Shown: positions 17,959 to 27,182 of the stretch, one piece after another
How positions within the stretch are numbered: position 1 is the stretch's first letter
Layout: every line of letters starts with the position of its first letter
Assembly: GCF_050729195.1 (NCBI RefSeq)
Contig: NZ_JBOHKS010000134.1
Coordinates: 11,981 to 75,980 of the forward strand
Direction of reading: 5' to 3'
DNA from: Hypericibacter sp050729195
Lineage (GTDB): Bacteria; Pseudomonadota; Alphaproteobacteria; Dongiales; Dongiaceae
Length of the DNA: 64,000 nt
Made by a program: the position numbers and the translations under genes
Notes under the pieces: generated by a model
Seen by the model: only the letters and a program-made list of their open reading frames with translations
The model's database searches: none
What the model was told of the DNA's origin: nothing

Positions 17959-18803
17959 GCGCCATCGCCGGCAATCAGGTGGCGATTGAGCGGATCGTCC
18001 GACGCGAGCGGAGCCTGTTTCGCCTCGCGACGGCCGTCGCTGTCGGCTTCGGTGCCATTGGTATCGGCCTGATCTATGGCCCTATCGCCTGGTTGGCGCT
18101 CATGTCGATCAGCGTCCGCCCGCTGACGGGAAAGCCAGGCCCCTTCACGCTCGACTGGTATCAGAAACTCTTCGGCGATCTGCGCTGGCTCGATCCGCTG
18201 GGAACGAGCCTGGGCGTCGCCACCATCGTCTGCGTGCTCTGCATGATCACGGCAACAGCCGTGGGCCGGACCCTGCCACATATCGGCCGAAGCGGCGCCT
18301 GGCTGCTCCTGATATTCCTGATCGTGCTGTTCGTGCCGGGCGTCATGCTCGGCGTCGACTTCATCATGTATTACCGGCTTTTCCTCGGCATCCGCACCGG
18401 CCTCTGGTCGCTCGTGCTGGGCAACTTCGTCTGGGCCTTTCCCTTTGCCCTGCTGAGCGTGCTCGTCGTCTCCACGCGGTTCGACATCCGCCTGCTGGAG
18501 GTGGCGGCCGACCTGGGCGCCAGCAAATGGCGCCGGTTTCGCGATGTCGAGATGCCCCTCCTCATGCCGGGCATCATGTCAGCCGGATTCTTCGGCTTCC
18601 TGCTGTCCTTCAACGAGCTGCCGCGCAGCATCTATTTGCGCGGCGGCATCACCACCTTGCCGCTCTTTCAATGGGCCGAGGCTTCGTCGCATTCGACCAT
18701 GGTCCCGCTGATCTATGCGTTGAGCACGCTCATCACCCTGGCCAGCCTGGCCCTGACCGTTTTTGCGCTGCGCCTGTTGTTCCGGCGCGAGGAGCAAGCG
18801 TGA
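17955..18803 (+). CDS. ABC transporter permease (PotC-like)
   Basis: A 282-residue permease, partner of the preceding gene product. The EAA loop is readable as EVAADLGASKWRRFRDVEMPLL near residues 180-200. The open frame begins earlier at 17661, but the ATG at 17955 overlaps the upstream stop (ATGA) and yields the usual N-terminal cytoplasmic segment followed by the first membrane helix near residue 28. Together the two permeases form the membrane channel of the importer. Confidence 0.9.
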   Translation: MSAIAGNQVAIERIVRRERSLFRLATAVAVGFGAIGIGLIYGPIAWLALMSISVRPLTGKPGPFTLDWYQKLFGDLRWLDPLGTSLGVATIVCVLCMITATAVGRTLPHIGRSGAWLLLIFLIVLFVPGVMLGVDFIMYYRLFLGIRTGLWSLVLGNFVWAFPFALLSVLVVSTRFDIRLLEVAADLGASKWRRFRDVEMPLLMPGIMSAGFFGFLLSFNELPRSIYLRGGITTLPLFQWAEASSHSTMVPLIYALSTLITLASLALTVFALRLLFRREEQA

Positions 18804-18843
18804 TGAGCCCGACCGCCAACTACAAACCGGATTGCAGCCCCGA

Positions 18844-19995
18844 ATGACGAGTGTCCCCGTGAGCGACGCCAACACCCCCATTCTCGTCGTGCGTGAGGCC
18901 ACCCGCCGCTTTGGTCTGGTGACGGCGCTGGATCACGCGTCGCTGACAGTCCCTCAGGGTCAGTTCCTGACGCTGCTGGGTCCGAGCGGCTCCGGCAAAA
19001 CCACGCTGCTGCGGATCATTGCTGGCCTGGAGGAACCGACCGAGATCGCCGAGCTCAGTATCGCCGGGCTCGATGTTCGCGGAATTCCCGCCAACCACCG
19101 CAACGTGGCGACCGTCTTTCAGCATTATGGCCTGTTCCCGCATATGTCGGTCGGGCAGAACATCGAATATGGCCTGCTGGTGCGCAAACGGCCGGCGGCC
19201 GAACGACGCCAGCGCGCCATGGAAGCGCTCGAGCTGGTGCGCCTTCCCGATAAATATGACCGCCGGGTGCATCAGCTCAGTGGTGGCGAACGCCAGCGCG
19301 TAGCGCTGGCGCGGGCACTGGTGACCGAGCCCGAGATTCTGCTGCTGGACGAGCCGCTGGGTGCGCTGGATGAAAGGCTCCGGCGCGACATGCAGGTCGA
19401 GCTGCTGCGGCTGCAGCGTGCGCTGGGAATGACCTTCATCCTGGTGACCCACAGCCAGGAAGAAGCGCTCACCATGAGCGACCGCATCGTCCTGCTGAAC
19501 CGGGGCCGCATCGTCCAGGACGGCACGCCGCGCGAGCTGTTCGAATGCCCGGCCTCGCGCTTCGTCGCCGAGTTCATGGGCGCGGAGAATGTCTTCCAGG
19601 GCAAGGTCATTGCCAGCGCCGACGGCCTTGCCAGCATTCTGGTGGGAGAGACGGTGCTGCAGGGACGGGCCCTCCCCGGCAGCCGGCTCACACTGGGGAT
19701 GGAGGCCTTTCTTGCCGTTCGCGCCGAGCATGTGCAGCTGGCCGCCGCGGTTGCGGATCGCGCAGGCGAGAACCTGCTGCCCTGTCAGGCGCGCCTCAAC
19801 ATCTACAAAGGCAATTATCACGATACCGAGCTCGACACGCCGATCGGCGTCGTCGTGTCCCGGCAATGGGACGACACGCAATCGCGGCAAGGGAAGTTTG
19901 CCGTCTGGCAGGCCAGCCATTGCGTGATCGGACCGACTGGCCCGAATTCACCGGCCGCTCAAGGGCCCGGCGTCACCATGGGAGGAAAAGCATGA
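18844..19995 (+). CDS. ABC transporter ATPase (PotA-like, with C-terminal TOBE region)
   Basis: A 383-residue ATPase. Walker A GPSGSGKTT near residue 45, Q-loop FQHYGLFPHMS near 95, signature LSGGERQR near 145 and Walker B LLLDEPLGALD near 165 are intact, and a TOBE-type regulatory tail follows from about residue 250. The ATG at 18844 lies 40 bases after the permease stop; the frame is open a little further upstream but without family similarity. It ends by overlapping the binding-protein start (ATGA). The family imports polyamines, opines, phosphonates or similar solutes. Confidence 0.92.
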   Translation: MTSVPVSDANTPILVVREATRRFGLVTALDHASLTVPQGQFLTLLGPSGSGKTTLLRIIAGLEEPTEIAELSIAGLDVRGIPANHRNVATVFQHYGLFPHMSVGQNIEYGLLVRKRPAAERRQRAMEALELVRLPDKYDRRVHQLSGGERQRVALARALVTEPEILLLDEPLGALDERLRRDMQVELLRLQRALGMTFILVTHSQEEALTMSDRIVLLNRGRIVQDGTPRELFECPASRFVAEFMGAENVFQGKVIASADGLASILVGETVLQGRALPGSRLTLGMEAFLAVRAEHVQLAAAVADRAGENLLPCQARLNIYKGNYHDTELDTPIGVVVSRQWDDTQSRQGKFAVWQASHCVIGPTGPNSPAAQGPGVTMGGKA

Positions 19996-21179
19996 AATCG
20001 TCAAACCGCCTGACAGGATCGCTGTCACGGCGCCGGCTCCTGACCCGCGCGGCGGTCGGGGCCACCGTTCTGTCCGCTCCGATGATCATCAAGGGATCAC
20101 TCGGCCGAGCCCACGCGGCCGACAATGTCATCCGGATTATGGGCGTCACCACCGTTGCCCTGCCGGACTGGACTCAGTTCGAGAAGGACACCGGCCTGAA
20201 GGTCGAGTTCACGCCGATCGACGACGCCATCGGCACCTTCCTGCATGAGGTCGAGACCAACGATGCCGGCGCGCGCTACGACCTGTTCGCGGCCTTCAGC
20301 GGTCCCTGGAAGGGTCTCGCCGACAAAGGTTACCTCCTGCCGGTGGACGATTCGAAGATTCCGAACTGGAAGGGCGTCTCGGAGAGCGTTCGCACCAGCC
20401 CGTTGATCATGGGCGGCGAAGGTGCGCTCTGGAGCGTGCCGATGGTGATGAACGCCGATTCCTTCGCCTATTTCCCCGAACTTACCGGCGCTCCGAAGGC
20501 GCCCGAACCGGTCTCGTGGAATCTGCTGTTCGACAATGAGAAGACCAAGGGCATGGTGGCGCTGGACGACAGCTTCTTCACGCTCCAGCACTGCGCGGCT
20601 TATCTCAAATTCCACAAGCTCGCCGAGATCGGTAATCCGGGGAATCTCACCTCCAGCGAATGCCAGACGGTGTCGAATTTTCTGATCGAGCGGAAGAAGG
20701 CCGGCCAGTTCCGCACCTTCTGGGTCAGCTATGACGAGCAGGTGTCGTTGCTGGTGAATGGAGAGGTGGCGGCCGAGACGGCCTGGGAGCCCGCCGCGAA
20801 AGAGGCGCAAGCCCAGGGCGTCGCGGTCGAATATGCCTGGACGATCGAGGGCTACGACAAGTGGATGATCAACGCCTTCATTCCCAAGGAAGCCAAGGAT
20901 CGCGGCAATCTGGAGCAGATCTACAAAGCGCTCAACTGGTTCATGGGCGGCGCCTATGCTGCGCAGATCGCCATCCTCCGCGGCTATGTCACGCCGCGTT
21001 CCGATCTCGGCAAGGAATATGCCGTGTCGGCCGGGTGGAAGGTGCAGGATGTGGCTCAGATCGAAGAGACGATGGTCAAGCTCGACAAGAAGTTTGCGCA
21101 CGAGCTGTTCTGGAACTCGGGCTGGCCCGACGATATCGAATCTTATGAACGCGAGATGTCGCGCTTCAAGAACGCCTGA
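19992..21179 (+). CDS. Periplasmic solute-binding protein (PotD-like) with Tat signal
   Basis: A 395-residue binding protein. The N-terminus SRRRLLTRAAVGATVLSA is a clear twin-arginine signal, probably cleaved after AHA near residue 36. The mature part (VIRIMGVTTVALPDWTQFEK, then TGLKVEF) resembles PotD/spermidine-putrescine-type binding proteins. A GGAGG site at 19981-19985 precedes the ATG. Tat export implies folding, and perhaps cofactor or metal loading, before transport. It closes the importer operon and converges on the hydantoinase genes across a short gap with a hairpin. Confidence 0.9.
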   Translation: MKSSNRLTGSLSRRRLLTRAAVGATVLSAPMIIKGSLGRAHAADNVIRIMGVTTVALPDWTQFEKDTGLKVEFTPIDDAIGTFLHEVETNDAGARYDLFAAFSGPWKGLADKGYLLPVDDSKIPNWKGVSESVRTSPLIMGGEGALWSVPMVMNADSFAYFPELTGAPKAPEPVSWNLLFDNEKTKGMVALDDSFFTLQHCAAYLKFHKLAEIGNPGNLTSSECQTVSNFLIERKKAGQFRTFWVSYDEQVSLLVNGEVAAETAWEPAAKEAQAQGVAVEYAWTIEGYDKWMINAFIPKEAKDRGNLEQIYKALNWFMGGAYAAQIAILRGYVTPRSDLGKEYAVSAGWKVQDVAQIEETMVKLDKKFAHELFWNSGWPDDIESYEREMSRFKNA

Positions 21180-21195
21180 TCGATCGACCCAATCT

Positions 21196-21240
21196 GCCGC
21201 CGCTGGCCGCCGCGGGCTTCAAGCTCGCGGCACCGGCGGC
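21196..21240. terminator. Hairpin in the convergent gap between binding protein and hyuB
   Basis: Outer arms GCCGCCG (21196-21202) and CGGCGGC (21234-21240) enclose an inner stem CCGCGGGCTT / AAGCTCGCGG (21210-21219 / 21221-21230, one wobble pair). In the 72-base convergent gap this could act as a bidirectional terminator, although no long T run follows on either strand. Confidence 0.45.
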
Positions 21241-21251
21241 GACCAGATCTC

Positions 21252-23036
21252 TCAGCGGGTCGTCGAACCCGAACGCAAGCGTACGGTCGCATCGGCATCG
21301 AGCTTGCCGTCGCTTCCGATCTCCACGGCGTAGACGTCGCGCGCCCGTGCCCGGGTGACATAACCCTCGGCGACGTCGGCCTGGACAAGAGCGGGTTCCC
21401 GCTCACGAGCCGGGCCATAACCGCCGCCACCGGGCGAGATGCCAGTAACGCGATCGCCCGGCCGCAGCGACACGGTCGCCCAGCCATCGGCCGGCTCCAC
21501 CAAGCCGTTCTGTCGCGTCACGAAGTTATGAGCGCCCCCGCCCTGGCCACCGCCGCGGGCTCCTTGCGGCGGATAAACGGTACCGTCGCTCTGATAGAGC
21601 ACCTCGACCTCGGAATGGCGTGGCCCGAACTCGACCAGCGACGCGGGCGCGCCCCGATGCCGTCCGGCACCTTCGCTATCCGGCACAAGGCGGCGCTGAT
21701 GCACCAGGATGGGGTGGCGAATCTCGTCCACCTCCACGCTGTCGAAGAAGGACATGCCGGCGGTGCCGGCTGTGATCATCGCCAGCCAGCCATCGGCACG
21801 CGGTCCAGCAGCACCCAGCGTGTCGCCCAGAATCAACTGATCCACGAAGGCGCGTCCCTGGCGTTTCGGGTCCCGGCCCGAGATTACCGCCTGGGCTGCG
21901 CTCTGCACCGCGCCGACCTCCGCCAGCCCATAGCCCTCCGCCAGGTCCGCGAAGGCGAGTTGCACCGCACAGGTCAGGCGATCGGCCACGTTCTGGGTCG
22001 CGACCGAGCAGCTTGTGGGATGAAGGGGAATACCGACGGCGCAATTCTCGCGCAGATCGACCTTCAGGCACCGGAAACTGCCTTCATTGGTCGGTACCGT
22101 CAGCCCAAGGCTGTTGAAGGTCCCCACCATGGCTGCCGTCAGGGCACAGGCCTCGCTCAGATTGAGGCCATTCGGCATGCAGTCGATATTGTCGCGCAGA
22201 TCGATCTCGATCCGGCCTTTGGCGGGATCGACGGCAACAGTGACAGTGATCGGAATTCCCTCGGCCGGTGTTCCTGGAAAGGGGTCATGCATGGTCTGCC
22301 CCTTCGCCGACCCTGCCGGGAGGCTGGCGATAGCAGCCCGCATCCGACGCTCGCTGTAATCGAACCAGGCTTCCACCAGCGCCTCGAGGCGATCCCATCC
22401 GAGCTCGCGCGCCAGCGCCAATATCTCGCGCTCGCCCACGCGCGCCGCGCCCAAGCTGGCGAGATAGTCGCCCCGCCACTGCTCTGGCACGCGGATACGC
22501 ATCTCGCAAAGACGGATGATATCCGGAATATCCTCATACCCCGACTGCACCTGGGTCGCCGGAAAGATCAGCGCCCCTTCCTCGTAGAGGTCGCGGGCCG
22601 CGGCGTGATAGGTCGTCGGAATCGAGTTGCCGATATCAGCCTGATGGGCCTTGGCCAGAAGCGTGAAGCGATGAACGCCGGCTTCGTCGATCACCGGCAC
22701 CAGCACCGACAGATCTGCGGCATGCGAGCAACCGTGATAGGGCGAGTTGTGAAGAAAGGCGTCACCCCGCGCCAGGTTGGGATGAAAGCGCTTCATCCAT
22801 CTAGCCATGATATCGGGGCCGGCCATCACATGGATGGGCAGGCTCTCCGCAACCGAGACCAGCCGGCAGTCGCCGGTCAGTATGCAGCAGGAGAAATCGC
22901 GGCCGGTATTGATCACGCCCGAGCGCGCAGTGCGCAACAGGGTGTTCTGCATCTTACCGGCGATACCCTCGATCCGCTTGCTGAAGACGGCGAGATCGAG
23001 GGCGTCAATCTTCAACAGCTTTCGGTTGCCGCTCAT
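21252..23036 (-). CDS. hyuB: Hydantoinase B/oxoprolinase-family subunit
   Basis: A 594-residue protein of the HyuB (hydantoinase B/oxoprolinase) family. The N-terminus DALDLAVFSKRIEGIAGKM and LRTARSGVINTGRDFSCCIL, and the later HNSPYHGCSHAADLSVLVPV (metal-binding His/Asp region near residue 105), are family hallmarks, as is the glycine-rich end PGDRVTGISPGGGGYGPA. With HyuA it forms the ATP-dependent enzyme that opens hydantoin, N-methylhydantoin, 5-oxoproline or related cyclic amides. Its ATG overlaps the hyuA stop by four bases. Its proximity to a Pot-type importer and LysR regulator suggests catabolism of an imported cyclic amide. Confidence 0.93.
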   Translation of the reverse strand: MSGNRKLLKIDALDLAVFSKRIEGIAGKMQNTLLRTARSGVINTGRDFSCCILTGDCRLVSVAESLPIHVMAGPDIMARWMKRFHPNLARGDAFLHNSPYHGCSHAADLSVLVPVIDEAGVHRFTLLAKAHQADIGNSIPTTYHAAARDLYEEGALIFPATQVQSGYEDIPDIIRLCEMRIRVPEQWRGDYLASLGAARVGEREILALARELGWDRLEALVEAWFDYSERRMRAAIASLPAGSAKGQTMHDPFPGTPAEGIPITVTVAVDPAKGRIEIDLRDNIDCMPNGLNLSEACALTAAMVGTFNSLGLTVPTNEGSFRCLKVDLRENCAVGIPLHPTSCSVATQNVADRLTCAVQLAFADLAEGYGLAEVGAVQSAAQAVISGRDPKRQGRAFVDQLILGDTLGAAGPRADGWLAMITAGTAGMSFFDSVEVDEIRHPILVHQRRLVPDSEGAGRHRGAPASLVEFGPRHSEVEVLYQSDGTVYPPQGARGGGQGGGAHNFVTRQNGLVEPADGWATVSLRPGDRVTGISPGGGGYGPAREREPALVQADVAEGYVTRARARDVYAVEIGSDGKLDADATVRLRSGSTTR

Positions 23037-25123
23037 GACGACACCTCCTCGCTTGCGGATTCCAGCTCGGCAATCAGGCCCCCCGATCGATCGACCCAGA
23101 ACTCGGTCTGCGGCTCCATGACGATCGTCGTGAAGGGCGTCTCGACGATGGCAGGCCCGGCATGGCGCCGGCCCACGGGCAGAGTGTCGAACTCATGAAC
23201 AGGCACTTCGCGAGCCTGGCCGGCAAACCAGGCCCGCCGCCCCGTCGCTGGTGATTTGGCGCTATGCCCGTTCGTGCCGATCCGGCCCAGGGGCTGCCGG
23301 CGCAGTTCGCACGCCACCAGCGCCCGCCAATTGACGAACTCGATTTCGCCATGCGGGTCGTCGAAGGCGAATATCTCGCGATGCAGTTTATGGAAATCGT
23401 CCACCAGGGCGCTAAGATCCTCGCCGGACCGTACCGGCACGCGGCGGAGTGGAACCTTGATCTCCCAGATCTGCTGGGCGTAACGCGCCTCGACGCTGAA
23501 CTCCACCTGGCTGGCGACATCGGTGCCGACGCCGGTGAGAAATTTATCGACCCGCGATTGGAGGCGGCCCAATCCGGCATTCACCGCAGCAAAATCGAAC
23601 TGCCGCGACGTCGCCATCCGGAACTCCGAGAAGTCCTCGCTCAAGGCGCAAAGCAGGCCACCGGCAGCACTCAAGGCTGCACCCGCATCGGGGAACAGCA
23701 CGCGGCTGCAATGAAGGCGCCGGGCGATGGCGACGCTGTTGAGGCCCGCGGCTCCGCCACCGCCAACGAGCACGGCATCGCGCGGATCGATACCCTGATT
23801 GACGGTGATGTCTTCAATGGCGCCGGCCATGGTCTCGGTGACCAGAACCAGGATCGCCGCGGCGGCGGCTTCAACACTCAGATCCAATGGTTTTGCCACA
23901 TGGCAGTCGATCGCGCGGCGAGCTAGATCCAGATCGAGTTTCATGCGCCCGCCCAGAAAAAAACCCGGATCGATGTGGCCTAGCGTCAAAGCCGCGTCGG
24001 TGACGGTCGGTTTGTCGCCACCCCGGCCATAGCAGGCCGGTCCCGGTACGGCGCCGGCGCTGTCCGGCCCGACATGCAGCAGGCCCGCCTCGTCGACGCG
24101 CGCGATGCTGCCGCCGCCAGCACCCACACTGCGGATGTCGATCGACGGGAAGCCTGTCATATGGCCGAGATAGGGACGACCGATCCAGGTCTCACGCGTC
24201 TCGGGGATCCGTCCATGCCGGACCAGCGCGACGTCGTAAGTCGTTCCCCCGGTATCGGCGACGATGGCGACGTCGCCGAGACCGGCGATCGTGGCGAAAT
24301 GCCGGCCCGCAACCGGCGCCATGGCGGGCCCCGATTTGAGGGCGTGGATCGGCGCGGCCGCGACCTCGGCCGCATCCTTCATCATGCCCTGCGACGTCAC
24401 CACTAAGAGACGTCCGTTATAGCCTTCCTGCCGCAGCCGGCTCTCCAACCCACCGAGATAGCGCCCCATGATCGGCTTGAGCGAGGCATCGATCGCCGTC
24501 GCCGAGGCGCGGCGGTATTCCCGCAAGGAGGGGTTCACGCGATGAGAAAGACTGACTGCGACCTCAGGCAACCGCTCCTTGATGAGGGCTTCGAGCCGCA
24601 ATTCATGGTCGGGATTGACGATCGACCAAAGCAGACAGACCGCGATCGCCTCGACGCCCGTACTGGCGATCCGCTCCATCACCTTTCGAGCAACGACTTC
24701 ATTCAACGCGAGCAGGACTTGGCCATCCGGCCCCACCCGCTCTGGAATCTCGAACGTCAGGGCGCGTGGCAAATAGGGCTTCGGATATTCAATCGAATAG
24801 TCGAACAGCGGCAGACCGATCCGACCGCCCTCGCGCAGCACCAGGATGTCCGGATGTCCCGCCGTGGTGAGGAAAGCCGTCTTGGCGGTGCGCCCGGTCA
24901 CAACCGCATTGGTGGCGGTCGTCGTGCCATGCACGAACAGATCGGTTCGTTGCAGCAGCACCTGCCGCGACAAAGACAAGCCATTCGCGGCGACATCGAT
25001 GACGTCGATGATGCCGTCGATGGGATTGGCCGGCGTGGTCGGCGCCTTGAACAGATGCAAACGATCACCGTCCTCGATGACGAGATCGGTGAAGGTGCCT
25101 CCAGTATCGACCGCAAGACGCAT
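23033..25123 (-). CDS. hyuA: Hydantoinase A/oxoprolinase-family subunit
   Basis: A 696-residue ATP-binding subunit of the hydantoinase/oxoprolinase family. The N-terminal phosphate-binding motif VDTGGTFTDLV is at residues 4-14, HGTTTATNAV near 65, ADTGGTTYDVAL near 290 (second phosphate loop) and GAGGGSIARVD near 330. ATP phosphorylates the substrate carbonyl before ring opening. The ORF could begin at a TTG at 25126, but the ATG at 25123 with GGAG seven bases upstream is the better start. It is the first gene of the hyuAB pair; the unknown-function gene upstream is 82 bases away on the same strand and may share the promoter. Confidence 0.93.
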   Translation of the reverse strand: MRLAVDTGGTFTDLVIEDGDRLHLFKAPTTPANPIDGIIDVIDVAANGLSLSRQVLLQRTDLFVHGTTTATNAVVTGRTAKTAFLTTAGHPDILVLREGGRIGLPLFDYSIEYPKPYLPRALTFEIPERVGPDGQVLLALNEVVARKVMERIASTGVEAIAVCLLWSIVNPDHELRLEALIKERLPEVAVSLSHRVNPSLREYRRASATAIDASLKPIMGRYLGGLESRLRQEGYNGRLLVVTSQGMMKDAAEVAAAPIHALKSGPAMAPVAGRHFATIAGLGDVAIVADTGGTTYDVALVRHGRIPETRETWIGRPYLGHMTGFPSIDIRSVGAGGGSIARVDEAGLLHVGPDSAGAVPGPACYGRGGDKPTVTDAALTLGHIDPGFFLGGRMKLDLDLARRAIDCHVAKPLDLSVEAAAAAILVLVTETMAGAIEDITVNQGIDPRDAVLVGGGGAAGLNSVAIARRLHCSRVLFPDAGAALSAAGGLLCALSEDFSEFRMATSRQFDFAAVNAGLGRLQSRVDKFLTGVGTDVASQVEFSVEARYAQQIWEIKVPLRRVPVRSGEDLSALVDDFHKLHREIFAFDDPHGEIEFVNWRALVACELRRQPLGRIGTNGHSAKSPATGRRAWFAGQAREVPVHEFDTLPVGRRHAGPAIVETPFTTIVMEPQTEFWVDRSGGLIAELESASEEVSS

Positions 25124-25205
25124 CAAGAGCTCCGAGAGTCGAGTGCAAGAACGGCCGCGAAAGGCGGAAGGCGTCCGCCCTGCCTTCTGCCGGCCGGGAG
25201 AGGTT

Positions 25206-26090
25206 TCATTCGTTGATCAAGCGCACCAGGTCGTGACCTGGAAGCGTCGATTCAATCAGGCGCCAGTGGCAGTGACCGCCCTCGCTCTCCTGGATCACCC
25301 AATGACCATCGTCGGACAGCCGGGCGGAGCCCTGGCCCCAGAGCCGTGCGCTTTCCCTGAAGGGCAGCGTGGATCTGGCGATGGTCCAGGGCCGATAGGA
25401 CCCCGCGATACCACCGAGCGAGATTTCGCAATCGAGATAGGCGTGAATCAGAGCGCGATCATTGCCGGCGGCTTCGACCAGTTCGCGCAAGGTCTGCGCG
25501 GGCGGCAACGATTGCTGACGCGGTCGCGCGAACAGAAATCGATCGTCGATCATGATCAGGATGGCGCCGGTCGCGTCGGGGGTCGCCGAGGCTGGTTGGT
25601 GCTCGACCAATCGCAGCGCGGCGCAGAGCCGGGTCGCATGACGCTCGCGGTGATAGATCTCCTGATAAGCACTGGCGAGAATCGAGGTCGGATCGCCTTC
25701 CTCGTAAAGTGTGTCCCCCTCGATCCGAAGCCGCCCGGCGTCAGACCGCCCCGTGTCCGGCCGGTAGTCGATATAGCGAACCCAGGAACAGAGTCCGTCG
25801 GCCATCGTGATGTGACCGGCGAACCCCTTCTGTTCGGCCAGTCGGTGAAGCTCGGTCAGGCTGAAATCGTCAAAGGAACGCCGGCCTTCTGCTTGCGGTC
25901 GATCTTGGGGAATTCGGAGATCGACATAGAGCCGGCGGGTCTGCCCCCAGCAAACGCGGGTGGTGTCGTCCTTGGAGCCGTCCGGAAACCGGATCGATTC
26001 CCGGCACCAAAGCCCGACCAGCCACTCCGGAGCGGCAGGAGGATCGTCCGAAAGAGCGAATGGCGATGCGGATTCCGAGGGCGAACGCAT
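25206..26090 (-). CDS. Conserved protein of unknown function (lipocalin/Hri1-like beta protein?)
   Basis: A 294-residue protein without signal peptide or membrane segment. The N-terminal part has a pattern GLWCRESIRFPDG..DTTRVCWGQTRRLYVDLRIP near residues 27-60 that I associate with a conserved proteobacterial family of beta-rich proteins sometimes compared to yeast Hri1; this is recollection, not a demonstrated match. A second half (AILIMIDDRFLFARPR, then YLDCEISLGGIAG) suggests a duplicated beta-barrel, with many tryptophans and arginines that could line a ligand pocket. It sits between the LysR regulator and hyuA, is co-directional with hyuAB, and carries the LysR-type box in its promoter region. 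A substrate-handling or accessory role in cyclic-amide catabolism is inferred. Confidence 0.8.
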   Translation of the reverse strand: MRSPSESASPFALSDDPPAAPEWLVGLWCRESIRFPDGSKDDTTRVCWGQTRRLYVDLRIPQDRPQAEGRRSFDDFSLTELHRLAEQKGFAGHITMADGLCSWVRYIDYRPDTGRSDAGRLRIEGDTLYEEGDPTSILASAYQEIYHRERHATRLCAALRLVEHQPASATPDATGAILIMIDDRFLFARPRQQSLPPAQTLRELVEAAGNDRALIHAYLDCEISLGGIAGSYRPWTIARSTLPFRESARLWGQGSARLSDDGHWVIQESEGGHCHWRLIESTLPGHDLVRLINE

Positions 26091-26146
26091 GACGCAATTC
26101 TGGGAATCGGCCGGCCTGCGCCAATCGAGGAACGGTCAATACCGAT

Positions 26147-26163
26147 CATTGACTGAATTAATG
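26147..26163. promoter_or_regulatory. Candidate LysR box between LysR and the hyu-side genes
   Basis: CATTGACTGAATTAATG is an imperfect dyad (12 of 17 positions symmetric) with a T-N11-A core, located 57 bases upstream of the minus-strand gene start and 59 upstream of the LysR start. It matches the site at 16868-16884 in 14 of 17 positions. The position fits autoregulation plus divergent activation. Confidence 0.6.
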
Positions 26164-26221
26164 GAGTAAGCCAGAAACAGGCCTGCACCCCTGGTTTTCC
26201 CCAATTCAGGACCCTAGGCCC

Positions 26222-27151
26222 ATGGCACGGTCGGCCGCCCCTTCGATCCAGGATCGATTCCTGCGCAATCTGGACTGGAACCTGCTGCACACATTTCATG
26301 TGATCGTCCAATCGGGGAACCTGACGCGCGCCGCCCAGAAACTGGGCCGCAAGCAACCCGCCGTCAGCCTGGCCTTGCGGCGGCTGGAAGGACATCTCGG
26401 CGCTGCACTATGCACGCGGGCCTCGAATCACTTCGAGCTCACGCCAGAGGGCATGGTTGTCGCCAATGCCTGTGAGGAGCTGTTTCAGCGTGTCGGTGGA
26501 TTGCCGGATCGCCTCGCCAACCTGCCTGGCGAAGTGATCGGGCATCTGCGCATCGCCGCCATTACCAGCATCACCAGTCCGCGATATGACCGGGTCATCG
26601 CCGCCTATCACCAGCGCTATCCGAAGGTGCAGATCGGCGTCGACATCGTGCCGTGGGCGGATGTGACGCGTCGGTTGACGCGTCAGCTCGCCGATATCGG
26701 CATCGGGCCTGCCAGATTTCTCGATGCGGATTTCGAGTACAGCCTGCTCTATGCCGAGCCGGTCCAGCTCTATTGTGGCCGCCCCCACCCATCCTTCGGC
26801 AAGACGGCAGCGACCCCTGATGAGATCGCAGACGAAGGTCTCATCATGACAGGCGGCGACGAACCGGATGTCATCAGCCGCTATCGGCTTCAATATGGAT
26901 TGGGACGGGTCGTCGCCGGACAGTCCGAACATCTCGACGAAGCCAAGCGGCTGACCATCCAAGGCGTCGGCTTATGCTTTCTGCCCGAGGCGTTCGTGCA
27001 GGTCGAGGTTGCACAAGGCCTGCTGTGGCCGGTCCTGCGCGAGGCGGAGCGGTTCACGTCAGATATCCATGTCATCTCGCTGCCGCGCGAACGCATTCAG
27101 CTCCCAACCCGGTTGCTTCTCGACCTGCTGCAAGAAATGCAGGACGACTAG
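26222..27151 (+). CDS. LysR-family transcriptional regulator
   Basis: A 309-residue regulator. The winged helix-turn-helix occupies residues about 18-77 (LHTFHVIVQSGNLTRAAQKLG, then QPAVSLALRRLEGHLG and LTPEG), followed by a periplasmic-binding-protein-like effector domain (HLRIAAITSITSPRYDRVIAA). The ATG at 26222 gives a short N-terminal extension before the HTH. It is divergent from the hyu-side genes, as is classic for LysR, and a shared 17-bp motif also connects it to the importer operon 9 kb away. The inducer is probably the imported substrate or its breakdown product. Confidence 0.93.
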   Translation: MARSAAPSIQDRFLRNLDWNLLHTFHVIVQSGNLTRAAQKLGRKQPAVSLALRRLEGHLGAALCTRASNHFELTPEGMVVANACEELFQRVGGLPDRLANLPGEVIGHLRIAAITSITSPRYDRVIAAYHQRYPKVQIGVDIVPWADVTRRLTRQLADIGIGPARFLDADFEYSLLYAEPVQLYCGRPHPSFGKTAATPDEIADEGLIMTGGDEPDVISRYRLQYGLGRVVAGQSEHLDEAKRLTIQGVGLCFLPEAFVQVEVAQGLLWPVLREAERFTSDIHVISLPRERIQLPTRLLLDLLQEMQDD

Positions 27152-27182
27152 GTCGCACACCCGCGAGCGCGCCGACGCCGCC

